A program made the translations under genes and the position numbers. DNA of 64,000 nt, from NCBI GenBank assembly GCA_015847255.1, contig JADLZK010010454.1, positions 124,001 through 188,000 on the forward strand, read 5' to 3'. Source of the DNA: Hyparrhenia diplandra (taxonomy: Eukaryota; Streptophyta; Magnoliopsida; Poales; Poaceae). Positions 11,901 through 23,300 of this stretch are shown here, in pieces. The notes under the pieces are model-generated. The model was not told the origin of the DNA. It did not search any database and saw only the letters and a program-made list of their open reading frames with translations. Each line of letters opens with the position of its first letter. The first letter of the stretch is position 1.

Positions 11901-14100
11901 TTTGCATTGTCTTTCCTAATGCGATGTGTGGATAGTTTTAAAATAAAATAGTAGATGGTTATTTGAAATGATCTTTTGTGATGAATTTTGAATATGATAC
12001 GGATGCAAAGTTGAGTTATTTTGAATTCTTCCATAATCAAGGAATTGCTTTCCGTTCATTATTGTCCTGCTTAATCAACATCATGAACCATGGCTTAATG
12101 GTGGAAGAACCCTGATGAACAAAGATCTATCACAATGCTCTGTACTCATGGCTACTTGCTTCTTTTCTTATTTGCAACAAGTGGTTCTCGCGGGGCTAAA
12201 GCTCCCGAGAACAAGAGGGCTCGTCGAGGTTTACGCTTCGCTCCACAAAAGTGGCTAGATAAGGTGAGGATTCTTTCAGGCTACATTTTACTACGCACAC
12301 TGGTGGCCTGCGCTTTGCATCTGTGTAATAGAAATACTTCTCTGTAGATCTCTTAACCACTTTGCAACTCTTTTTGGCTGGACGAAGTCGCTGCACATTC
12401 GCCCGCCCGAGAAGACTGCCGCTTTTTGCAGCCCGCCGCCGTCGTCTGCACACCATTGACCGACGAAGCCGACGATTTATGCAGGGCATATATTGTTGTA
12501 TAGGCAGGAATGACTATGTAGTTTAATGACTCTTGCATTTCGATTTAGAAGACCCGAGTGTGTGTGGCATCCAGTAGCAGTGTTGCTACGGCGCGACGGC
12601 AACCCTACGGCCACACCTTTTTATGGACCGTCCGAACGTATCCGGTCTAAGACATTGAACTGTTGTTGTGGAGATCGAGACAACCATTTGAACCTGCTCT
12701 TTTCGTGAAGTCTGTTTGTTAATCAAAGGCCTTTGCTATTGGCTTTTCTTAAAACTGAATTCTGGTCGATCCAATGCGTTGTCGACAAAGCATTGCTCCA
12801 ATTCGTTTAGATAAGTGTTATGCATTGCTGAAATCCTGAATCTTACGACGCCAGGCGTGAATACCTGCGGGCGGCCAGATCTCGCGCGCGAACGCGCGCG
12901 CTATGGACCAGTGTGCATTGGGCTAGCTGACCTCACGTGCCTCCCTATCAACGACGGCGCCCGGTATGCCCTGTATGCCAAGGCATACCCAAGATTTGAC
13001 CAAAAAGTTAATATGTATACGTGTATTTATACTCTTTCTAATATTTAATATGTATCCTGTTTCCAATATGGCTAATGGGCCAATCTTCCTCCCTGGCAGC
13101 CCACGATGCCATGCTGGGAACCACCGAACCCTGCCTGGCTCCCACGCTACATCCATGGCAGCTTAATATATGTACATTGCTCACGTTCGTAGACATGACA
13201 GATTTAAAAATTTGAAGAACCTATGTGAGCTTTCGGTTAAGCTTGTGGACACACAAAAAGATGAACAATCTGTAGAAAGAGTGCTGATTCTTCCCGTAGC
13301 CACTTTGCAAGTGTAGAAAGAGTGTTTTTCTGTGATAATTATATGAAGAACAAACAAAGTAACAAAATAGGCTTACGAATATTTGAACATTTGGTTGGTT
13401 ACTTTTATTGAAAGGGAATTCTTTAGTCAAGTGAAAGATGATATCATTAATCTCTTCCAACAAAGGAGATCGTAGAGTTATAGTGTAGTATCTCTTACTG
13501 TTTTATAATATTTCTTAATTATTTAAGTTTCAAACTCGAATTTGCTGGTTATTACCATGTATTTGATAAATTCATGGTCATTAAAACTTATCGTCCATTA
13601 TATTACATATTTGCTTCAAAAATTTTATGCATTTGGCATACCCAAATCACCAATTTCTGGCTCCGTCGGTGCCCCCTATGGTAGCCTGGCACTGGCGCAC
13701 TGGCTTTGGCGGGCTCCATCTCATGACAAGATGGTCAAAAGAATATTATTCATGTAAAATGGATACCAAAACTATGTCCCCTCACACCAAAAACGCAACA
13801 GAGTGCTCTCAGTTCACAATTTCACACTTATCAAGAATTCCCAAAATCAAGCAGATGGACACCTTCATGCTGCACGCAGACAGATTTGATTTCAGCATTA
13901 CAGGTAGCATGACTTGTTGAAAAGATTTGGATAACTACTAGCAATGCAATGATTGGCTAATGGAGCGAGACACCTTCTCATGAAAGGGGCAGGAAGGGTG
14001 GCGGCGTTGACCCAGTCGACATTACGCCTCCCTTTGTGTGTGCTCTGCCCAGATTTACCTATATGCCACTCTCTACTCAAGGAGACAAAGTATAAATACT
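11901..14100. other. Intergenic, no clear gene
   Basis: Only short open frames without recognisable domains. Two GC-rich hairpins stand out: GTTCTCG...CGAGAAC at 12183-12211, and an alternating CG palindrome at about 12882-12900 (CGCGCGCGAACGCGCGCG). The second resembles a Helitron 3' stem-loop, but no CTRR-T end follows at the right distance. Confidence 0.3.
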
Positions 14101-14102
14101 TA

Positions 14103-14367
14103 CTCCCTCCGTCCCAGAATAGTTGACGTTTAAGCGTTCAAACAAAGCATCAAAATACATGTCGTTTTAGTTTTTTCGTGTAGGTGCCATACTATAGCAG
14201 CCATCCATCGGTCACCTCATTGTCCCCACTACTACTCATGTCCCGAGGAGTAACGACTGGCTCAAGGAGCGACGAGCACGAGAACATAGGGGTAGCGGGG
14301 TCTTTACCACTTGCTTTTGGTATGCGTGTTCAGCTCCAAAGCGACCACTATTCCGGGACAGAGGGAG
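14103..14367. mobile_element. Stowaway MITE
   Basis: The left end CTCCCTCCGTCCCAGAATAG (14103-14122) is mirrored by CTATTCCGGGACAGAGGGAG (14348-14367). Both ends are flanked by TA (14101-14102 and 14368-14369), the Stowaway/Tc1-mariner target site. The element is 265 bp and non-coding. Confidence 0.9.
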
Positions 14368-14369
14368 TA

Positions 14370-15375
14370 AAGAATTAGAAACCAGATATTTTTTTCAGAA
14401 CGGAATTAAATCTGACAAATTATATATTAGGAGATCATTATATTTTTATACTACAAATTAGACTTTTCGACTCACACTTGTTATATATCTTAGACGCTAA
14501 TTATAATATTTGTGTTTCACCCATGTTTATTTTTACCTACCTCACATTTCAAATATTATGTGACAGTTATTCGTGTTATAAAACCGTTCCTTACTTCTTC
14601 TTTTTGTCTTTTGACGTCTCCACCTGATCTAGACGCAACCACTGGATCCAACAAAGGGGACGCCCACGGACATGCACACAGCTTCACCACGGCACGCCTG
14701 TGGCCAAATCGTGAGCCCAAGAGGCCAAGACCCCCGCACAAGCACAAGAAGAAGAGACGCCACACACCACCGATTTGCGAGAACTCCACCGCTCGGGGAG
14801 CACCGCCACGAGGAGATTACGTCGGGGAGAAGCCTTGCGGCCAAAGACGCCGCGGCGTCGGGCGTAGCACCGCACTAGGCTTCCCACCAACCAATGAGGA
14901 CGGCCGCCGTTGCAAAAGCCGAGCACCCTGGGGACCAAGATGGGGGATTCCCTCCAAGGGGGCACCGACCGCGTTGGAAATAAACAAATCTGGACCCGGG
15001 AGGTCCATATCTCGCCTTATTGGCCATCCAAGCCGCCATTGACGACGAGGAAAAGGGGGGATGGCGGCACTACATTGACCAAATCCGATGCTAACCGGGC
15101 CGGATCTAGCTCATCGGCAAGCCAATAACGGACGGTGCTTCGACCGGGCGAGAGCCATCCCGCACGAGAGGCTCGCGCATGTCGGGGAGGGAAAGGGAGG
15201 CCTCGCTACCGCCAACCTAGGAAGTCGCTTGCTTCGGCGCACCTCCTTTGGCAGCAGCAAGGGGATGGGTGGACGTGCATGGCTGGCGGCGGCGGCGGCT
15301 AGGGTTGGCCGACATGGGGTGCTGGGGTTTTCCCTTCTTGTAGCTACAACATAAAAATACACATGAATGTGCATG
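14370..15375. other. AT-rich then GC-rich segment, unassigned
   Basis: 14.37-14.62 kb is AT-rich. 14.63-15.35 kb is GC-rich with overlapping open frames on both strands, up to 176 codons from 14512 on +. No motif is recognisable and codon bias does not favour a frame. It could be transposon interior or a decayed gene. Confidence 0.25.
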
Positions 15376-15376
15376 T

Positions 15377-15600
15377 AGTCCCTCCGTCTTGGTAAAGAAA
15401 GTTGTTTTAGATAAGTTTTGGGTTAAACATTGAGAATATAAATCATCAACAACTTTTAAATTGTTGAGTTTGTAAATATAAAAATGTGTGAATAGATTTG
15501 TTTCAAAAATACTTTCATAATAATATACATATATCATATGTTTATAAATATTTTTATAATAACAAGGGATGAAAGTTGTTTTTTTATAGACCATATCATT
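15377..15600. mobile_element. Stowaway-like MITE remnant
   Basis: TAGTCCCTCCGTCTTGGTAA at 15377-15396 resembles a Stowaway left end and is followed by ~200 bp of AT-rich sequence typical of such MITEs. The right end is degenerate, with no clean GGGAG-TA, so the boundary is approximate. Confidence 0.4.
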
Positions 15601-15739
15601 GTTTCTAAACGACTTCTTTTAACAGCACGGAGGCACACAAGTTGCTATTCACTTTTGTGTATAATATGTGTGTGATAAGTAGGCACAAATAGGTAAGTTG
15701 TAAAACATTTTTTTATTTTATTTTAGTTTATTTTATTAT

Positions 15740-16123
15740 TTTTTGCCAATTCCATCCTTCCCCAACTCGTGCTGTGCTGTGCGGCGTGCCCAAGAAAGAG
15801 GCTCCTCCTCTCCACCTCGCCGTCCGGCGCCCTCGCCGTCGCTTCTTCCCTCCCCTCCCGACCTCAAACATCCCAATCCGTAGCGCAGACACGCGCGCCG
15901 ACGTCTATCCCCCAGCAGCGGCACTCCCCATGCCCTGCATCCTCAACCTGCCGCCGCATCCCCACCCCGACGCCACCGCGGCCGCGCCGAGTCGTCCATG
16001 CCCACCCAGGCTTCTTCTTGATATTTCGTCCCGCGCCCGCGCCTCCGCCTCGCTCCTCCCGGATTCCTTACCCCGCGCACGCCATGCCGCCGGGCGCGGG
16101 CGCGGGGGGCCAAGCGCCGCCGG
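15740..16123 (+). promoter_or_regulatory. 5' leader/promoter of the Harbinger-derived gene
   Basis: The AT-rich upstream DNA (15.4-15.74 kb) changes abruptly to a CT- and CG-rich leader rich in CCTCC and CGCC. This is typical of grass 5'UTRs and continues to the ATG at 16124. Another ATG at 16084 is in a different frame and overlaps the start region, so it could act as a small upstream frame. No TATA box is certain. Confidence 0.4.
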
Positions 16124-18546
16124 ATGGCGGCGGCGGAGAAGAAGGCCGCCGCGGCAGCAATGGCTGCCGCCGCCGTAGGCGCCCCGCCCGGCGACTGGTG
16201 GGACGCCTTCTGTATGCGGATGTCAGGTGCGTCTCTCTCCCCCGCCCGTCCGTCCGTCCGTCCATCTCTGGCGCTGGCTGTTGGCCGTGCATCTGTCTCC
16301 GTTAGGATTTGTTGCGGATTGCGTTGTGCGCGGTGGTTGCTCTGCTCCCGACCTTCAGTGGGCGATTGGTACACTGTCCCGTCAGTTAGGAATTGCGCCT
16401 GTGATGATCTTGCGGGTTTGTCGATCGTGGTTGGGAGTAGACGTGATTAGTGTGGTGGTAGTGCTGGAGTTGGACCAATGCCTCTCTCTGGCCGGATCGT
16501 GGAGTGAGTGTCTGACATCGTTTTTTGACTTTAGGTGTGGCCAGTGAACATTCCAGTTTTAGGTGCGATTCCATTCTCGGATTGGACTACGTTTCCAATA
16601 ACTGAGCACTGTTCTGCATCTCTGTTCTGGTCTGAATTGCCTAGTGAAGCTGAATGGCTAATTGCATTGCAGGGGGTCTGAAATTAACGTTCCTTTAGTC
16701 ATTTGGTTTTGTTTTACTATGGCAATGGTCTTTATTAGTCCATACGACTGATAGCTATGGCCTACAGATATGATAGCTATTTCCTTGCTTTATAAGCACG
16801 GGGTACTACTTTTTTTATTGAGTTTGCCATGTGATTCAGCCTTGTAGCAGCACCTGTATCAATCAACCATTCTATTTTTGCACAGTACATTGGACTCCAT
16901 TTATTTTTTGTTGCAGTTAGTTTTTCAGAAGTTGAAGTTCTCAAATCCTAATTTGCTAAAGCAGACACATAGCATGATGGAAGTTGTATGTAAAGGGTAG
17001 TGATGCTCTTTCTGGGAATCTTTGAGGAAGGGAGATGACCCCTAATTTAACACGATCGGCCCTCAAACTTATTTCTGAACTATTATTAATAAGCTAACCT
17101 TATTTGTCCCAGTTTTACCAAGCATAACTTCAAACAAGTTTTAAAAAGAAACATTTTTGTGTGTGTGTTTCCTTTTGGTGCTTGACTACTTGACATTGAA
17201 CTTACTTAGTAATTATGACTTGTAGGGTTTGTTATGCCTGATTTGCTGATTATTAACTTTCTTAATTGGTGCACTCTCTTGTTCTTAAAGATTGTAAGTT
17301 ACCCTATCATTGATGGAAATTATGTAGATTGGAGTTTGATCTGTACCAGACAAATACTTTGCTATCAAGTTTAATAAAGCTAGCTAGAACGCTCTAGTGT
17401 TTTGCATCTATATTATTGTGGTGTCTTTTTTTAACTCAATGCGTGAAAGCTCTTGCTTACCCCTAACCGAAGTTATAAATTTGTAACAAGTCTCATGTTT
17501 CCTTCATAGGAACCTTATCTTGTATTGAGGATGCACAGAGATTTGAGTCTGTATTCAAAATGCCAAGAAGAGCCTTCGACTATGTTTGCAACCTGGTGAA
17601 AGATGAAATGATGGTGAGGTCCTGCAGCTATACCTTTCTTGATGGCACAATGCTGTCTTTAGAAGATCGAGTGGCTGTTGCTCTGCGGAGGTTAAATTCA
17701 GGCGGGTCACTGGTGACTGTAGGATCCTCTGTTGGAGTGAACCACTCAACCGTGTCGCTGATTACTTGGCGATTCATTGAGGCTATGGAGGAGCGAGCCA
17801 GCCACCACTTGCGCTGGCCAGACTCTGGTGAAATGGAGAAGATTAAGTCCAAGTTTGAGAAGATCCATGGTCTGCCAAACTGCTGCGGCGTCGTGGATAC
17901 AACACACATCACAATGTGCCTTTCATCAGCTGAACCAAACTGCAAGGTCTGGCTTGATCAGGAGAAGAATTACAGCATGGTATTGCAAGCTGTTGTTGAT
18001 CTGGATATGAGGTTCACAGACATAGTGACTGGGTGGCCTGGTAGCATGAAAGAGTCGAGCATTTTGCACAGCTCTGGCCTTTTCAAGCTCTGCGAGAAAG
18101 GTGAGCGGCTGAATGGCAGCAAGCTAAAGGTATCGGATGGATCAGAGATTGGGGAATACTTGATCGGCGACTCAGGCTACCCCCTTCTTCCCTGGTTGCT
18201 CACACCATACCAAGAGAAAGACCTCACAGTATCCAGTGCTGAGTTCAACACTAGGCACTCTGCAGCGAGAGCAGTCTCTTCAAGGACACTGGCCAAGTTC
18301 AAGGACACATGGAAGTTCCTGCAGGGGGAGATGTGGCGTCCAGACAAGCACAGGCTGCCCCGGATAATCCATGTCTGCTGCTTGCTGCACAACATAATCA
18401 TAGACCTTCAGGAAACATCAATGGATGAGGCACAGGCATGGTCAAACGACCACGACGCTAATTATAGGCAGCAGGTGTGCCAGTTAGCTGATGAGAATGG
18501 AATCAAGGTAAGGGACACACTGTCTGAGCACCTGATTACCAAGTGA
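16124..18546 (+). CDS. ALP1/HARBI1-like domesticated Harbinger nuclease
   Basis: Two exons, 16124-16226 and 17510-18546, encode 379 residues. The intron has GTGCGT and CATAG borders and splits a Gly codon. The N-terminus is Ala/Lys-rich, then GDWWDAFCMRM, followed after the junction by the SCIEDAQRFESVFKMPRRAF region. Residues ~50-140 include a helix-turn-helix-like part (GSSVGVNHSTVSLITWRF). The DDE nuclease-4 domain follows, with Asp164 in GVVDTTHI and Asp255 in GDSGYPLLPWLLTPY. At the third acidic position, where active enzymes have Glu in V-E-R, this protein has Ser291-Ser292 (RAVSSRT). It therefore probably lacks nuclease activity, as reported for domesticated ALP1-type proteins, which act with chromatin complexes. 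No transposon termini flank it. The start was chosen because it is the first in-frame ATG and gives the conserved DWW exon. A nuclear location is inferred. Confidence 0.9.
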
Positions 18547-18564
18547 CCGAGAGGCGGAGAGCTT

Positions 18565-18836
18565 AGGAATGATCGAGAAGTGTGCTATTTGACCAAGAGG
18601 AGGAGAGCTTAGGAATGATCAAGAAGAGTGCTATTTTCATCTGTTTCAGGCAGCTCTAAACCATTTTTTATGTTCAGTTTTGTAGAGCTGTAAATGAGGC
18701 AGGAATGATCGAGAAGAGTGCTATTTGACCAAGAGGAGGAGAGCTTAGGAATGATCGAGAGGAGTGCTATTTTCATCTGTTTCAGGCAGCTCTAAATCAT
18801 TTTTTATGTTCAGTTTTGTAGAGCTGTAAATGAGGC
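18565..18836 (+). repeat. 136-bp tandem duplication in 3'UTR
   Basis: Two adjacent copies (18565-18700 and 18701-18836) differ by a few bases. Each contains AGGAATGATCGAGA, CTATTTGACCAAGAGGAGGA and CAGCTCTAAA...GTAGAGCTGTAAATGAGG. They begin 19 bp after the TGA of the Harbinger-derived gene, so they lie in its 3'UTR. Each copy also holds a shorter internal repeat of the GAGCTTAGGAATGATC phrase. Confidence 0.9.
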
Positions 18837-18899
18837 AGGCGAGGGCATCGGACCGTAGTACTTACTGTAACTCTCTGAAATGCTGTTGGAAACTCGTCT

Positions 18900-19840
18900 A
18901 ATCAATTAGCCTCCTTTGGTTTTTATCGCATTTGTGCCTTGGTGGCCCTCAAAATTTCATAATTTTTTTTAATAATTGCGATGATGAGGTATTAGATGCA
19001 CATCCATTTCTAATGTGGGATCGCTATTGGCTTTCATCTCGAGCTTGAATCATCTTTGAAACTTCTAGGGTTCTGTTAGTTCTAGAAAAGCTCTAGAAGG
19101 TACAAGCGGTTCGCTTTGCTCAAAAAACGCCCATGAAGTAAGATTAATGTAATTTTAATGACTCAATGGAGATTTGTAGCCATAAAGCACTAACGTGGAG
19201 AAATGTTTTTGGCCAAATACTGAGATAATAATACTAGCGGTAATTTTATTTTCCCCTCATTAGCATGGTAATTTCAAGAGCTAACATATGATAACTACTT
19301 TGATCAAACCATTTTAAATTGTTTTTTGTGTGATTACTAGATCCCCATTCAGAGAATGGCCCACAGGCTAGTTGTAGGCCCTGTAAATTGTATGTAATAC
19401 AGGCCCATTGTAAGAATGGCCTCTGCAAGGCCCAAGATTGAGTACACTGTCACTCTGTTCTTCATGTCACTCATATAGCATTACATATACAATTTTAGCA
19501 TAGTTAGTTTTGGAACTTTCTTTATAAGTAAAGCTCCCCAAAAACCATTCGAGCCCTTTAATGACACTCAAGGAACTTTAAACAATAGACAACATCATGC
19601 ATCGAGAAGAATTTGTTGGATGAGATTGATATACCATCAGCGTCAGCTTTTGCGCACCGACAAAACATCAAAGAAATTTTCAAGGTAATATGTACAGACT
19701 GATTGATAGTTGATACAAATATCGTCTTTGGATGATTTTCGTAAGTGTTTATTTGTCACATTGTATACAAACATATATGCCACTAGTTATTTTTGTATTA
19801 AGGGTGATGTTCATAATTTCATCCTAGACCATCAATTGCG
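18900..19840. other. Intergenic, nothing recognised
   Basis: AT-rich DNA between the + strand Harbinger-derived gene and the minus-strand F-box block. No gene or repeat was recognised. Confidence 0.4.
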
Positions 19841-20310
19841 AATCATTGAACGAGCCCAAAAATGTTGATGAAGTAGAAAATTCATCTGTCACTAGCTCTT
19901 ACTTCTTAGCTAAGGGAGTAGAAAAATAAGAAAAGTCAATCAATCAAGAAAAACGAGTAAATCGATGCATGGCAAAGCAAAAGGTGAGACAGCGATAAAA
20001 TAACACGATTAACCAGATTCACGTCTATCATCGTGTTCACATGAAGTTATACTAACTAGTGACTCAATCCTAGACCATCCAGATAACTGAAATTGACAGA
20101 ATAAAAACACTACATAATAAAACAAGGGGGGTGGTCACCACAAGCTTAAGCTTTACACACAAGCTTAAGCCTCACATTAGACCATCCAGTGAAATTGACA
20201 GAATAGACACTACATACATAAAACAAGGTACTTGTCACCACAAGCTTAAGCTTTACATTTCCACATAGCCAAGAGATGGTAGATCTATCAGCCCCCAGAT
20301 TTTCTCTTCC

Positions 20311-23300
20311 TTACTTGAAAAGGAAATCTGTACAAGAAAAAAGCACAATAAGTTTCCAGGCGAAAATAAAAAACACTCCATTACTTGAGAATGAAACTTA
20401 AAATGCCAAATCAGAATTGCAGCAAGTAGGAAATGCACCATGCAGTTCATATGATTGTCTCTGAGTATTGATATGCTATACAAATATGCAGCAGAGCAAA
20501 GATATTCAAGTCGAATAGTTTTCCATGTTATGATATCTCAACTTTTTTCTCTGCAAGCATAAGCCATTACAATACCTGGCTCACAAGAACCCCTACATTA
20601 ATGTCACATCAGAGTTTGATGTTTAGTACAAACCATCAGGCATCAGCTACAGGCTTTCACTCACTTTAAAGCCAGCAAGTGAGTAAAAAGGCAGACATGT
20701 AAACTGAACAATGAGATGGCAATATTAGCAATCGTCGGTACTGATCATAGTTACCATGATGATTATTTGCTATCCAGCACCTATTAGGCATCAGCCCCTG
20801 TGAGCATAAATGTGGCAAGATGGCAGAAGCAGCGAAGCTGGAGCCTAATTTAACTATTAGGGGAAGAAAGTCGTAAGGAAATGAGATGTCTTTTGTTAAG
20901 AAAGTGCTATTAGCTGGTAAGATTTGCTTTGTTATGAAAGAAAGAAAATATTATTTTACTGGCCTTGTGCCCAAGTAACACCTTCAAATCCATGGACAAT
21001 CGAGCTGGCCTAAGGGTTTTTAACCCAAGCACCAACCAACCACATTTGCTGTCATGGCCTTGGTGCCACAATTCAGCATGGATTTGTTGCCCACCTCACT
21101 AGCTATCTGAATAATCAATCCCAAATTCTGAGATGCATGCTAACGGTACGAGACAAACAGTGTCATCTGCAGCTGAATTATAACCCCTGTGCATCTGTCC
21201 TCCCATTGATCATTACCTATTCTATCTCCTCTCCGACAGCTCTCTTCCATGGAGATCACTAACCTTTACCACCCCTCAGCTCCTTGCCTCCTTGTTCTTC
21301 CTCAACATCCTCAGATCCACTGAAGAATGCACGGCGAGGAATAAGGTAACTGCAGTAGTGCAGATGAGTTCAGGGCTCCATTCTCTCCCAACACCAGAGA
21401 TCTGCGCAGGTGTCGACATCCACGCCGCCGCCCACAGCACGCTCTGCACAGCCATAACTCCCCTTGGTTGCAGGTGGTGGTTGGGATCACAGAATGGAGG
21501 GCGCAAAGGATCAGCTTGGGGCACAACAGCACGCTCTGCACAGCCATAACTCCCCTTGGTTGCAGGTGGTGGTTGGGATCACAGAATGGAGGGCGCAAAG
21601 GATCAGCTTGGGGCACAACAGGAAGGGAGGTGCTGCTGTTGCGGTGCAGTTAAGTTCAGGGAGGGGCATCATCAAGAAGACGGCTGATCACCATGTGGTT
21701 ATCATTTTTGCTATAGTAGAAACACCTGAAGCAAAGTGCAAGTAACAGAGCACTACAGACTAAGAATTACACTCTCTTCAACAGACAAGATGGCAGGGTG
21801 TGAGGCCACAAGCCGAGGTGTGCACCATACACACACTACTTGGAATTTATGCCTCAAGCAGGCTTAAAGTTTTTAACCCAACCACACCCATTACTTTTGG
21901 TACCTTGGCCATGTGCCATAAATTCCACCATGGAAATAAAAAGAGGAGGCTCTAGAAACTAAAATAACATATAGAGGATCTTGTTAGGAATATATGCCTA
22001 AACACAGCAGAGATGCTTTAGTGCCGCATGCTAGTGCCACGAGAATAGTATTGCAGCATATCACGACACATAAATAATTATTTTGAAAAAAAGGTATAAT
22101 GTGCAACGGCAGAAGGAAATCAAACAAAATAAAGCATATGGTAAACCCAAGCAATTTCCTGAATAAGGAAAACTAACAAAAATCATGGCAAACACTCAGA
22201 TCCTCAAGAATAAAGACAATATTCAGAAACTAAGTTTATAGTGTAAGGATACCCATACTACTAGCTATAGCTATGAACTACAAATATTTGAGAAGGCTTA
22301 ATTTAATGAATGAATAATCCACAAATAGTGTCTGCTGAATGGCATTGCTTTTGTTCCTGATCAAATGCATGCTGTTAGTTTCAATAAACAAGAACCAAAC
22401 TGGTGTTTGGTTAACAAGGGAATGAATGCTTGTTTTCCTGTGCAGACATGCAGGATGTTTACAAAAATCAGAGAGCATCAGGAATGTCACCAGTTTGCGA
22501 ACTCTCATCTACCACTTCACATTTGTGCAAAAGATAGAAGCATACATAGATTATTTAGTGTGCCATTCATAGTGCCATAAGATAGATAGCACATCATTAC
22601 AATAGTAATGGCTACTTAGAAAAATGGCAATGGTAGAAAGAAGGAAAATCAAATAAAATGCTTAAAACATGAGTACAGCTTTCCAACCTGTAAAATAAAG
22701 GCAAGCACAAAATGCAACAAATCATAAGCAGTTTCCTACAGGGAGAAAACTATGAAAGTAATTAAGAAAAAATTAAGGAAATTATGCAAACTCCACAAGA
22801 ACAAAGAGCATTGAAAAACTAAGATTTGGTGCAAGGATACCACATTACTATTTATGCAGCTACAAGTATTTGAGATAGCACAAATACTACGATTATATTT
22901 CCAAAGGAACGGATTTGATGCCTAATCAAGAATATCCACTTGGTTTCTACAAACAAAAATAAGATAGATATTTTAACAAGGGAGTGTAAAATCTCACACA
23001 TCTAGTGTGAGATACTCATATGAAGGTAGGGCACTAGGGCTCAAAGCATTGGAACCTTAATGAAGTTATGATTGTGTTTATGTTAACAGTTAATTAAAAT
23101 ATTAAGAACTAACAGAAGATAATGTGATACTGTTTATGCAGAGCAATTTAATTTCGACACCCCTCTGTATATCTCTTAGCTCTCTATACAAGGATTGACA
23201 AAATAACGGATTCAAATATCTCATCCTCATTGTTAATTAATTGAATGCTTGCCAAGAAAGCAAGGAGCTTATTCAGTGATTATTTTCATCTGCACACATG

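Noticed and set aside
12880..12900. CG-alternating hairpin as a Helitron 3' end
   Set aside because: No CTRR-T follows within the usual distance; kept only as a weak hint.
14512..15042. 176-codon frame as a gene
   Set aside because: No motif, equal open frames on the opposite strand, and no promoter or splice context.
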